Source: JAWKTM01 sp041399085 (lineage in GTDB: Bacteria; Planctomycetota; Planctomycetia; Pirellulales; Pirellulaceae). Taken from it: DNA of 64,000 nt. The notes beneath the pieces are model-generated. The model made no database searches. It was not told where the DNA came from and worked only from the letters and a program-made list of their open reading frames with translations. Shown here piece after piece: positions 9,027-18,283 of the stretch. Where the stretch lies: positions 27,625-91,624 of the forward strand of contig JAWKTM010000027.1 of NCBI GenBank assembly GCA_041399085.1, read 5' to 3'. How positions within the stretch are numbered: position 1 is the first letter of the stretch; each line of letters opens with the position of its first letter. A program made the translations under genes and the position numbers.

Positions 9027-10314
9027 ATGTCGACGCCTCGTTCCAGCACCGTTCGCCTTTTGATCGCGGCCAGCGCGGCGTTCGGCACCTACTTCTGCAT
9101 GTACGCCTTTCGCAAACCGTTCACAGCCGGAACCTTCGAGGGCCAAGAAATTTGGGGATTGGGACTAAAGACCACATTGGTCATCTCCCAATTGCTCGGC
9201 TACATGCTGTCGAAATTCATCGGGATCAAGGTGATCTCGGAAATGCGCGCCGAGTACGCGCGGCCACGATTGTCGGCTTGATTCTGACGGCCGAGGCCGC
9301 TTTGGTCGGTTTCGCCTACGCGCCGCTGCCATTGAAAGTGGCCATGATATCTTGAACGGATTGCCGCTGGGAATGGTGTTCGGCCTGGTGCTGGGTTACC
9401 TCGAAGGCCGCCGGCAAACCGAAGCGTTGTCAGCCGCGTTGTGCGCCAGCTTTATCATCTCGTCCGGCGTGGTGAAGTCGGTGGGACGCTGGCTGATCGA
9501 CGATTGGGGCATTAGTGAATTTCATATGCCGATGCTAACGGGGCTGATCTTTTTGCTGCCACTGTTTGTTTCGGTGTGGGTGTTACAAGCGACACCGCCG
9601 CCGGACGACACGGATCGCTTGCATCGCAGCCACCGCACCACGATGCTCCGCAGCCATCGGCAGCAGTTTCTGACTGCCTATTGGCCGGGACTATCGTTGT
9701 TAGTGTTTGTGTATGTGGCGATTACCGTGATTCGAACCATTCGTGACGATTTCGGAGTCGAGATCTGGCGCGATATGGGAGTGAACGAAACGCCGTCGGT
9801 TTTCGCGCGGGCGGAAATTGTGGTCGCCTTCTGCGTCACGGCGTTGAACGCTTTCGCGATTTGGATCGCGTCGAATCGCGTGGCCATGCGTGTGACGATG
9901 GCGCTGATGTGTGCGGCGCTGTTGGCGGTGGGCGCATCGGTCGGTCTGCAAATGAGCGGACGGATCACGCCGTTCGTATTTATGGTGGCTTGTGGCGTGG
10001 GGTTATATGTTCCCTATGTGGCATTTCATACCACGGTATTCGAACGGCTGATCGCCGCTTCCCGTCGCCCCTGCAATCTCGGTTTTCTGATGTATTTGGC
10101 CGACGCGATAGGATACCTCGGTTACGCCGTGGTGATTGCACTGCGCACAACGTGGAGCGAGCGAGCTACGGTACTGCCTTTTTTCCTTTGGACGCTTCTG
10201 ACGGTTGGTGGATTGTCGATCGTTGGTTTGTTATTGGCGATCGTCTATTTTGAAAGGTGCTGGCCCGCGACGCGATCCCAAGCATGGACGGCGATTCCCC
10301 AGCGAATGATTTAA
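9027..10314 (+). CDS. DUF5690-family MFS-like membrane carrier (two frameshifts)
   Basis: Three successive frames together encode one multi-spanning protein. From 9027: FGTYFCMYAFRKPFTAG and LLGYMLSKFIGIKVISEMRAE. Then ATIVGLILTAEAALVGFAYAPLP in a second frame. From about 9350: NGLPLGMVFGLVLGYLEGRR through SSGVVKSVG, MPMLTGLIF, RTIRDDFGVEIW and NLGFLMYLADAIGYLGYA. These blocks match DUF5690, an MFS-related family of about 430 aa. Restoring one base near 9255 and a T near 9350 (ATATCTTG to ATATTCTTG) joins all parts. It is the first gene of a phosphonate-catabolism cluster and a likely carrier for its substrate or product (inference). Confidence 0.83.
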
Positions 10315-10431
10315 ACCCGCCGACGATCGACGAATTGGCGCCAGCGGAATAACATCATCCGCTTGTCTGACACGGCGATCGACCGCCCAGTACGAATCAC
10401 TTTGGCTCTCTCACCTTTCCGCCCCACAACC

Positions 10432-11546
10432 ATGAGCGACCTCACGCCAGCATCAACTCCCGCCGTTGCCAAGCGGCCGTGTTTGTGGAAGCGAACCGGC
10501 CGCTGGAGTTGCGACGGTTTTCGCTGCCAACCTTAGAGGCAGGCGAAGCGATCGTGCGCGTGGAATGTTGCACGATCTGCGGCAGCGATTTGCACACGCT
10601 CTCGGGATCACGCACCGAACCGGCGCCTTCGATTTTGGGCCATGAGATTTTGGGCGTGGTGGCCGCGGTCAACGACCCGCCGCTCACGGATGTCTTGGGG
10701 CAACCGCTTCGCCCAGGCGATCGGGTCACTTGGGCCACGCCGATTTCGTGCGGTCAGTGTGATCGCTGTCGCCGAGGTTGGCCGCAGAAATGCCGATCCT
10801 TGGCCAAGTACGGGCATGCACTGGCCGAAGGGCGGGCCACATTGAGTGGAGGATTGGCCGAGTTCGTGTTGCTTCGCCCCGGCTCCGCGGTCGTGCGTGT
10901 ACGGGAGGAATTGCCCGCGGAGATCCTTTGTCCAGCCAACTGCGCCACGGCCACGGTGTGCGCTGCCTATCGACTGGCAGGGTCGCTCGAAGATCGCCGC
11001 GTGCTGATCCTGGGCGCCGGTATGTTAGGTCTGACGGCGGCGGCGTTGGCACGTTCTCACAACGCTTCGCTCGTCGCGGTATGTGACGCTTCCGCCCCAC
11101 GACTGCAACGTGCCCGGCAGTTCGGCGCCGCGGCCTTAATCAACTGGACTCCCGATCTTTCCGATTGGAAACGCGAACTGGCATCCCAAGCCGGCACGGA
11201 TGCGTTCGATGTGGTGGTGGAGTTGTCCGGCGCGGCAGAGGCGGTCGAAGCGGCGATTGCAGTAGCCGACGTGGCCGGCAAAGTGCTGTTGGTCGGTACG
11301 GTGATGAAGTCGCGTTCAGTCAGCTTTGACCCGGAAAGTATTGTCCGCCGCTGTCTCTCGGTTCATGGGATACACAATTACGCCCCGCAAGATTTGATGG
11401 CGGCGGTCGCGTTTCTCACACAGTTCGGTAGTGAGTATCCATTCGCGGAGCTTGTCGAGCGAACTTTTACACTCAGCGAGATCAATCAAGCGATCGCACT
11501 GGCCCGCGAAACTCGCCCCGTACGAATCGCCATACGTCCCGAATAG
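10432..11546 (+). CDS. Zinc-dependent alcohol dehydrogenase, phosphonate-catabolism-associated type
   Basis: Medium-chain dehydrogenase/reductase. The open frame can start at a GTG (10479), but a better start is the ATG at 10432; restoring one G near 10473 (CGGCC to CGGGCC) fuses MSDLTPASTPAVAKR to AVFVEANRPLEL. Features: catalytic-zinc CTICGSDLH and GHE, structural-zinc cysteines in CGQCDRCRRGWPQKC, and the Rossmann motif GAGMLG. It belongs to the clade repeatedly found beside phosphonate degradation genes (TIGR03366-like). It may act on an aldehyde or alcohol from the pathway, such as acetaldehyde released by PhnX (inference). It lies between the carrier and the HD oxygenase gene. Confidence 0.85.
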
Positions 11547-11589
11547 CGGCGGCCGTCTTCGACACCTTTCCATCTTTTGGCAAACTACG

Positions 11590-12141
11590 ATGTCTCATAC
11601 AACGGAAATTGTGAGCCTGTTCGAGCAGCGTGGCGACTCTCAGTACGGTGGAGAAGCGGTCTCACAGTTAGAGCACGCGCTGCAGGCGGCGATGTTGGCC
11701 GAGCGAGAATCGGCTAGTGCGGAGCTAATTGTGGCGGCGTTGCTTCACGACGTGGGACATCTGCTACACGATATGCCGGCCGACGCGCCTGATTCCGGCA
11801 TCGACGACCACCACGAAAACTCGGCGGCTCATTATCTGCGAACTCGATTTCCCGAGGCCGTGGTCGAACCAGTGCGACTGCACGTGGCGGCGAAGCGGTA
11901 TCTGTGTACGGTCGATTCTGAATATCACCGCACTCTTTCGCGGCCTTCGATCGTTAGCCTGCAATTACAAGGTGGACCCATGTCGGCGGAGGAACGAGCC
12001 GATTTCGAGGCGAACCCTTTCTGGCGCGACGCCGTGCGACTTAGACACTGGGATGATATGGCAAAGACGCCCCAACTGCCCACGCCATCGCTGTCTCATT
12101 TTGCGTCCTATATCGCCGCCGTCGCTTTCAAGGAGCCATAA
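11590..12141 (+). CDS. HD-domain mixed-valent di-iron oxygenase, PhnZ-like
   Basis: Protein of 183 aa, start at MSHTTEIV. The HD-domain metal ligands are all present: His29, His53-Asp54 (LLHDVGH), His75 (DDHHE), His98, and Asp155 or Asp156 (RHWDDMAK). Tyr19 and Glu22 (QYGGE) sit where PhnZ has its Tyr24/Glu27 lid pair, with a constant offset of about five residues. Known PhnZ cleaves (R)-2-amino-1-hydroxyethylphosphonate to glycine and phosphate using O2. No PhnY-type 2-oxoglutarate dioxygenase, its usual partner, lies nearby. It belongs to the phosphonate-operon HD family (TIGR03276-like) and is separated from the FAD oxidase gene by 2 bp. Confidence 0.86.
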   Translation: MSHTTEIVSLFEQRGDSQYGGEAVSQLEHALQAAMLAERESASAELIVAALLHDVGHLLHDMPADAPDSGIDDHHENSAAHYLRTRFPEAVVEPVRLHVAAKRYLCTVDSEYHRTLSRPSIVSLQLQGGPMSAEERADFEANPFWRDAVRLRHWDDMAKTPQLPTPSLSHFASYIAAVAFKEP

Positions 12142-12143
12142 GC

Positions 12144-13297
12144 ATGATGGATCATTATGATGTGGCTGTCGTTGGTGGAGGCATTGTCGGTCTGGCTCAT
12201 GCCTGGATGGCCGCGCGGCGACGATTGCGAGTCTTGTTGTTGGAGCGAACTGCCGCGGCCCAAGGGGCTTCGATTCGCAATTTCGGCATGATCTGGCCAA
12301 TCGGTCAGCCCGCGGGCGAATTGCACCAGGTCGCTCTGCGTTCGCGCGAGTTGTGGTTGGAGTTGGGCGAGCAAGGCGTCTTGCCGGTCGAACCGTGTGG
12401 CTCGATCCATCTGGCTCACCATGCCGATGAACTCGCGGTCTTGGAACAATTCTGTGATCGCAACACTAACACTCAGTCCGAATGCTCACGACCAGCGAAG
12501 TTGTCGAGCGAACGCCGCTAGCCAATCCACACGGCTTGCTCGGCGGCATGGCAAGCGACACGGAGTTACGTGCCAATCCACGGATCGCCAGCGCTCGTGT
12601 CGCGGCTTGGTTACATGAGTCGCTCGGGGTGACGTGCCAATTCAATACGACGATTGTGAGTGTCGCTGATCGCGAAGTCGTCGCCTCGGACGGCCGACGC
12701 TGGCAGGCGGAACGAGTCGTCATTTGCAGCGGCAGCGACCTTCGCACTTTGTATCCTGAAATACTTGCACAGTCGGGTTTGAAGCTCTGCAAGCTGCAAA
12801 TGTTCAAGGCGGTCGCACAAATAGATGCTTCGCATACACACGGCACAAGTGGGTCGCCCCATTTAGCCAGCGGGCTGACGTTGCGACATTATTCCTCGTT
12901 CCGCCACTGTCCCGCGCTAGAATCTTATGAACGACGGATCGCGACAGACCACCCGGAATTGAATCGTTATGGCATTCATTTAATGGCGTCGCAATTGCCT
13001 AGCGGCGAAGTGATTCTGGGAGATTCCCATGAGTATGATGATGCGATTCAGCCGTTCGACAAACCCGAAATCGACGCCTTGATGCTGCGCGAGGCGCGCA
13101 AGGTATTTCAGTTGCAAGATTGGACAATCGACGAACGTTGGCATGGAGTGTACGCCAAACACCCCACGCTGCCGATTGTGGAAGTGGACGCCGAGGACCG
13201 AGTGCATATTAGTGTGGGGCCTGGAGGCGCCGGGATGACGATGTCTTTTGGATTGGCGGAACGCATGTGGCGCCAATGGATGGGAGAGACCGAATGA
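12144..13297 (+). CDS. FAD-dependent amine oxidase of phosphonate operons (one frameshift)
   Basis: The N-terminal part (12144 to about 12480) has the FAD-binding YDVAVVGGGIVGLAHAW and GASIRNFGMIWP. The rest (about 12485-13297) continues in another frame from TTSEVVERTPLANPHGLLGGM to GPGGAGMTMSFGLAE. One missing base between about 12465 and 12495 explains the break; the repaired length is about 383 aa. It matches the D-amino-acid/glycine-oxidase-like clade linked with phosphonatases (TIGR03364). Relatives oxidise aminoethylphosphonate or its N-methyl derivatives to phosphonoacetaldehyde, which would feed the next gene. Its stop overlaps the phnX start as ATGA (13294-13297). Confidence 0.84.
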
Positions 13298-14121
13298 GTG
13301 ACCAATTTCAGCGAATTAAAGCCCTGGTATTGGATTGGGCTGGTACCACGATCGATCACGGCAGCCGAGCTCCGGCGATTGTGTTTCAGGAGATATTCCG
13401 ACGTCGCGAAGTGCCGATCAGTCTGGCCCAAGCGCGAGAACCCATGGGACGGGCCAAGCGAGATCATATCGCCACGATCGCCGCCATGCCCGAAGTCGCC
13501 GCCGCTTGGCTGGCCGCTTATGGACGGGGATGTGGCGACGCGGATATCGACGCCATGTATGCGGATTTTCTGCCGCTCCAAAAGAGCATCCTGGGGGATC
13601 ATTCGCACGTTATTCCAGGCGTCCCGGAAACGATTGCCGAATGTCGGCATCGCGGGCTGAAGATCGGTTCTTCCACCGGTTATACCCGCGAACTGATGGA
13701 GATTGTTGGCGACGCCGCTCGGCAACAAGGCTATCAACCAGATTGTGTGTTATGTGCCGAGGATGCTCCGCGCGGCAGGCCGGCGCCTTATTTGATCTAC
13801 GAGGCTGCCAAACGATTGGATGTGTTTCCCTTGTGGGCGATCGTCAAAGTCGACGATACGCCAGTAGGTATCGAAGCGGGACGAAACGCCGGTTGTTGGA
13901 CGGTGGGCGTGACGCTTACCGGCAACGGAGTCGGGCTATCCGTCGACGAAGTCGCCGGTTTGTCCGCGGACGAAAGAAAACGGGTATGCGATGAAGCCGG
14001 AGAAAAGCTCAAGCAGGCCGGAGCTCATTATCTCGTGGCATCGGTCGCTGATCTGCTGCCCGTCTTGATTGAGATTGATAACCGGATGTTACAAGGCGAA
14101 ATCCCGATCAACGCTGCTTAG
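13294..14121 (+). CDS. phnX: Phosphonoacetaldehyde hydrolase (phosphonatase)
   Basis: Protein of 275 aa, HAD superfamily. It cleaves the C-P bond of phosphonoacetaldehyde to acetaldehyde and phosphate. Seen: nucleophile motif LVLDWAGTTIDHGS (Asp14), the cap-domain Schiff-base lysine in MGRAKRDHI (Lys55), GSSTGYTRELM (motif II), and the acidic KVDDTPVGIEAG Mg site. The ATG at 13294 overlaps the FAD oxidase stop; an upstream in-frame ATG at 13267 would overlap that gene further and adds no conserved sequence. It is the last gene of the cluster and converges on the protease gene, with an overlap of about 14 bp. Confidence 0.93.
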   Translation: MSDQFQRIKALVLDWAGTTIDHGSRAPAIVFQEIFRRREVPISLAQAREPMGRAKRDHIATIAAMPEVAAAWLAAYGRGCGDADIDAMYADFLPLQKSILGDHSHVIPGVPETIAECRHRGLKIGSSTGYTRELMEIVGDAARQQGYQPDCVLCAEDAPRGRPAPYLIYEAAKRLDVFPLWAIVKVDDTPVGIEAGRNAGCWTVGVTLTGNGVGLSVDEVAGLSADERKRVCDEAGEKLKQAGAHYLVASVADLLPVLIEIDNRMLQGEIPINAA

Positions 14122-15542
14122 CTGCGTGCTCCGGACAGGTCCATCCACGAGCTCCGCGTCCCCCGCCACTACATTCACGGGCGTCATCCGACTCGCTCGT
14201 ATCCCCAGCAAGTCGCCGCAGCAAGAACGCCGGGGCGGCGGTGCGGTAGACCATTTGGTTGCCGATTTGATTGGTCGCCGAGACGATCCCGGTCAGCTCG
14301 CCACGATCGTTGAAGATCGCTCCGCCGCTGCTGCCATCGGCAAACTCCGCCGTGACGGCCATCTGCACAGCCGAGCGACCGTACCGCGTGACGCCGAAGT
14401 AGCGGCTGATGTGACCTTGCGTCAAGTTATAAAAACAGCCGCCGGGGTGAGCGGATCACCGTGACCGGCGTCCCCGCGCCGTCGCCCATTGCAATCGGCG
14501 ACGCGGCAAATCGGCGGCGTCGACGCGGATCAGCGTGCCACTCATGAGCCATATCGGCCGCCAACACTTCGACTACGGGAAACGCTCGGCCGTCCGCCAA
14601 CATCACGGCTCGGGCCACGGCCGTTGATTTGTTCATCCCACATGATAAGCCGTCGCGATCACTCCGATGGATGCACCACGACGCCCGACGCCGCCGAGTG
14701 ATTGCCATCGCGAAACAAATGCCCGACCACCACGACCGAATCGCTTCGCTGTTGATGAATCTCGGCCGGCGTGAGCACCGCGGGCTCGTCCGACTCAGCC
14801 GATCGGACCGCATCCAACGCCAGCTCGCATCGGCCTCGCGCAGCTGCCCGAGCAACGTCGCTCCGTCCAGCGAACTGCGAGCGTCGCGAATCTTAACCAG
14901 CGCCTGTCGAAGCCGCGTGGTCAGCTCGGTGTCCGACACGATGGGCAATCGCTCCCGCGGCATCCGGCAAGTCGAACTCGTCAAACGACTCGTCCGGCTC
15001 GTAAGCAGTCCCGCCCGGCAACGACGTTTGGCGAAACACCGTGTAGCCCTCGGGCACCACGATTCGCAGGCCGGGCAACATCGCCTCGACACTCGCACGG
15101 CCAACACGCCCGACACCCCGATGTGCTGCACCATCTGCCCGCCGTCCCAGCGAAGAATCACGTCGCCCTCGGCCAAGTGATCGCCGCCGCCGTTGCCGAT
15201 CGTCATCGCCAGCGTATAGGCATTGCCGATTCGCAAATGAGGATTCGCCGCCAACAGCTCGACGAACTCCGCCTGCGACAGCCCCAACGCCGCGTACAAA
15301 TCCAGCTCGACCGTGCCGGGAATCGGGCCCGTCACAAGCTGGGCTTCCGCGTTCGCCGCCGACGGCGCCATTTGCGCCGGCGCCGCCCCAGCCGACAGCA
15401 TCTCGGCCGGCAACATCGCCCTGAGCTGCGCGATCGTAATACGCGAAGCCACGATCGCCGACAGCGCGATAACCATGCCGACAATCGCCAGATAAACGAG
15501 CGTTCGCGCCAAGCGAACCAACAAATCGCGGGATGTGGACAT
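14108..15542 (-). pseudogene. Membrane-anchored trypsin-like serine protease, broken by several frameshifts
   Basis: The start at 15542 overlaps the upstream SASA esterase stop by 1 bp. Residues 12-35 form one membrane span (TLVYLAIVGMVIALSAIVAS). Then come a region ending IGVSGVLAVRVS, a segment in a second frame (LPGLRIVVPEGYTVFRQTSLPGG, near 14990-15080), a further block (ELTTRLRQALVKIRDARSSLDGATLLGQLRE) and the protease domain. His region near 14640; catalytic Ser in FADGSSGGAIFNDRGELTGIV (near 14320). At least four indels are needed to read it through. Each piece is conserved-looking, so consensus errors are as likely as true decay. The substrate is unknown. Confidence 0.72.
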
Positions 15543-16288
15543 CAGTCTTGCTTCGGCCCGAGTAACTTCAGCATCGCTTCCGCGTAACGTTTGCCCAACG
15601 TCTGTTGGCTATCGCGGTCGAAGTGAACGCCGTCGAACACCTTCAACCCGTCGGCACTCACATAGGCCGTGTGCTCGACGCGCTCGGGCAGCTTGGCAAT
15701 CAACGCATTCACCGGACGATCGCCAAACACCTGCCCCGCCACGAACGGCAACTCGGGCCGCTTCAAATCCGCTCGCAGCCGGCCGACCAACTCGGCCAGC
15801 TTATCCAGATACATCGGGTCGTTCGCGTTCGCTTCCCCCTGATGCCAAATGACGCCCGCGATCTTGTCGTGCGGCACGGCCTCCAGCCGCTTGAGCGTGT
15901 TCACATACAGAGGCTGATCGCGGCCCCATTCTTCGATCGACGTGCCGCCGCGAGCGTTCGATACCAAACCGATTCGCTTGTCGGGCAACTGCCGATGCAG
16001 CTCGCGGGCAAAGCCGTCGCCGGGGCTGATTCGCTGCATCGACAGCGTCTTGCGATTCGACGCATAACGATTCAGCGGATTGCGAGCCGCCTCCCATTTT
16101 CCATCGGCGTCCAGCAGCAACATGCCGGGCAACGGCTCCTCATCACCCTCGGCCAACGGTGCTCGGCCCGCCATGTTCGACTGGCCGATCAACACAAATA
16201 CCATCTCGGGCTCGGCGGCGTTCGAGGCCACCGCGGCCATGGCGAGCAGCGCCACGGACAACAGAATCGCGGGCGGACGTAGCGTCAT
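15542..16288 (-). CDS. Exported sialate O-acetylesterase-like (SASA/SGNH) hydrolase
   Basis: Protein of 248 aa starting at ATG 16288, with GGAGAAAG six bases upstream; the open frame extends to 16528 but without conserved sequence. A signal peptide (TLRPPAILLSVALLAMAAVASNAAEP) leads to the SGNH blocks: VLIGQSNMAGRAPL (nucleophile Ser), VSNARGGTSIEEWGRDQPLY, GVIWHQGEANAND, and a C-terminal FDGVHFDRDS with the Asp/His pair. The family removes O-acetyl groups from sialic acids or plant and algal polysaccharides in the periplasm. It is translationally coupled to the protease gene downstream (TGATG). Confidence 0.88.
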   Translation of the reverse strand: MTLRPPAILLSVALLAMAAVASNAAEPEMVFVLIGQSNMAGRAPLAEGDEEPLPGMLLLDADGKWEAARNPLNRYASNRKTLSMQRISPGDGFARELHRQLPDKRIGLVSNARGGTSIEEWGRDQPLYVNTLKRLEAVPHDKIAGVIWHQGEANANDPMYLDKLAELVGRLRADLKRPELPFVAGQVFGDRPVNALIAKLPERVEHTAYVSADGLKVFDGVHFDRDSQQTLGKRYAEAMLKLLGPKQD

Positions 16289-16469
16289 TAGCTTTCTCCT
16301 GCGGGCTGGGCGAAATTCGTTCGGCGTTCGATTGTACTCGAACAATTTTCGTCCGCACTTTGGCGAGTCGCCGAACCGCGTCTTCCGCGCGAGCGATTCC
16401 GATATAATGCGGCCCCAACGTTCGACCGAATCACTCCCCGCATCGACCGATCCGCGAGGCAACGACGCC

Positions 16470-17282
16470 ATGGCCCTGAAACTTTGCTTGAACACCAGCA
16501 CGATCAAACCGCAATCGCTGACCGACAAAATCCGCTTGGCGGGCGAAGCGGGCTATGACGGCATCGAACTGTGGGTGAACGACATCTACGAATTCGTCGG
16601 CCAAGGGGGCGAAGTCAGCACGGTCGAAAAGATGCTGGCCGACTATGGCCTGATCGTGCCCTGCATGATCGCGCTGCGTGGTTGGGGCGAGGCCAGCGAG
16701 TTCGAGTATCGCTTTATGCGCGAAGAAGCCAAGCGGCGGCTGGAACTCTGCCGGCGGCTGGGCAGCCCCTGGTTGGTTTGCAGCCCGCCGGTCGATCCGT
16801 GCGACTTCGGCGTGCTGACGCGCCGCTATCGCGATCTGTTGGAGATCGGTCGGCAAGTGGGCGGAGTGAAACCGACGTTCGAGTACATCAGCTTTCTCAA
16901 GTCGGCGTATCACCTGAACCACGCCTGGCAAGTGGTCCGCGACGCCGAGGACCCCGACGCCACGTTCGTGCTGGACGCGTTTCACAGTTGGAACAGCAAT
17001 TCGACGCTGGACGATCTGCGAGCGATCCCGATCGAACGCATCTCTCACTATCACATCGACGACGCCGCGCCACACATCCCACCCACCCAACAAAAAGACG
17101 CCGATCGTGTGATGGTAGGCGACGGCGTGATCGATCTGCGAGCCGAAATCCAAGTGCTGCGAGACAAAGGCTACGACGGCACGGTGAGTCTCGAACTGTT
17201 CAACCCAACGTTATGGGACAGCGACCCGCGCGAAGTGGTCCGCCTCGGCCTGGAACGCATGCGCGAAGTATGTGAAGTGTGA
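16470..17282 (+). CDS. Sugar phosphate isomerase/epimerase (xylose-isomerase-like TIM barrel)
   Basis: Protein of 270 aa from an ATG at 16470. It is an AP_endonuc_2 / IolE-IolI-type barrel: LCLNTSTIKPQSLTDKIRLAGEAGYDGIELWVND at the N-terminus. Metal-ligand positions are suggested by FEYISF, VLDAFHSWN, ISHYHIDDA and VSLELFNP (Glu, Asp, His, His/Asp, Glu). It is predicted cytoplasmic, without signal peptide. Such enzymes isomerise or epimerise sugars and inositols; the substrate cannot be fixed. It is transcribed divergently from the SASA esterase across a 180-bp gap and is not obviously in an operon. Confidence 0.87.
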   Translation: MALKLCLNTSTIKPQSLTDKIRLAGEAGYDGIELWVNDIYEFVGQGGEVSTVEKMLADYGLIVPCMIALRGWGEASEFEYRFMREEAKRRLELCRRLGSPWLVCSPPVDPCDFGVLTRRYRDLLEIGRQVGGVKPTFEYISFLKSAYHLNHAWQVVRDAEDPDATFVLDAFHSWNSNSTLDDLRAIPIERISHYHIDDAAPHIPPTQQKDADRVMVGDGVIDLRAEIQVLRDKGYDGTVSLELFNPTLWDSDPREVVRLGLERMREVCEV

Positions 17283-17710
17283 GACAAGTCCACAAACAAG
17301 CGACCAAATCACTCAAAGCGGCAGTGCGCCAGCCCTCCGGTCTCGCCACACCCAACGGCTCGTACCAATCCACTTTCTCCCCTTGCGTCTTTGCGCCCTC
17401 GCGCCTTTGCGTTGCCTTCTTCAAGCCGAGCGGCAGATCACAACAAACTAGCACGCGGCGCCAGCAAGTGAATCTATCGAATCACACACTTACGCATTAC
17501 GCTCGTATTCTCATCTACCGGCCGCCTCAAACGCACCGCAACGAGAAATCGACACCGATTACTCCGCACGATTCCTAGCGGCGATAGCCGCGACAGTAGG
17601 TAGCCACAGGCGTCAGCCTGTGGAAACCAATACCCATAAATCCCCAAGCCGCGAAGCGGCGACGGCACCGCCAGCCGCCCGCCAACTCCAGCTCACAAAT
17701 CTCATAACAA

Positions 17711-17816
17711 CCACGAAGGACACGAAGAGCACGAAGAGAAGAGGATTGATGATTGGCGATTGTTGATTTTTGATTGTTGAAGGTTCTTTCCTTCGTGCTC
17801 TTCGCGTCCTTCGTGG
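17711..17816. repeat. 26-bp inverted repeat (CACGAAGGACACGAAGAGCACG type)
   Basis: Arm 1, 17711-17736, begins CCACGAAGGACACGAAGAGC; arm 2, 17791-17816, is its reverse complement with one mismatch (A/G). The 54-bp loop is AT-rich (repeats of GATTGTTGATTTT). The fold could give a stable RNA hairpin or mark a mobile intergenic repeat. Confidence 0.85.
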
Positions 17817-17898
17817 TAGCATCCTCCGGCCCCGCGACGCTCGCGGCCGGAGCCACCGAGCATCCGCGCAACGAGTCAAGTCCCGTCCCATTCCGGCC

Positions 17899-17961
17899 AG
17901 CGCAATCGCCCGGTCGGTTAGCGCAATTGATCGGTCGGCTAGCGCAATCGCTCGGTCGGAC
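17899..17961. repeat. 21-bp direct tandem repeat, three copies
   Basis: AGCGCAATCGCCCGGTCGGTT at 17899-17919, followed by two variants at 17920-17940 and 17941-17961 and a partial GGCGCAAT. The period is a multiple of three, but I see no credible start or conserved protein, so it is listed as a noncoding repeat. Confidence 0.85.
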
Positions 17962-18283
17962 GGCGCAATGACGGCGTCATCACGCGAAACCCAGCGAATT
18001 CAGTCGATTTCGGAGGCTTCTCACGCGGCGGGCTGAAGCCAGCGAAATGAACTTTTGCGAAAAAGTGTCACGGAAGGGGTGGTTTTCGGAGTAGCACCCC
18101 GTAAAATCGGCGGCATCGCTGCTTGCATTGGCCAATGGGCCAGCGGCAAGCAATCGAGAGAATCCCTGGTGTTTTTCAGGTATCGCAGCTTCGCAAAGGG
18201 CCCGCGACTTCTGGCAAACCAACCGTCGCGGCCCGCTGCTTGGCTCGGATATCACCCCTCGAACCCTGCTCTGGGAGAAGGCC

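Larger units (their letters stand above)
17283..18283. repeat. Repeat-rich intergenic region (three repeat types, no convincing gene)
   Basis: About 1 kb without a recognisable gene. It holds: (a) CTTTGCGCCCTCGCGCCTTTGCG-like purine/pyrimidine runs at about 17380-17412; (b) palindromic CCGCGAAGCGG near 17650 and CCACAGGCGTCAGCCTGTGG near 17603; (c) a 26-bp inverted repeat at 17711-17736 / 17791-17816; (d) a 21-bp tandem repeat at 17899-17961. Types (b) and (c) resemble dispersed intergenic repeats known from planctomycetes. The hypothetical gene downstream could start within 18128-18283, but the ATG at 18284 is preferred. Confidence 0.7.

Noticed and set aside
17899..17961. Heptapeptide-repeat protein from the 21-bp repeat
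   Set aside because: Only three repeats, no clear start or continuing frame; kept as a DNA repeat.
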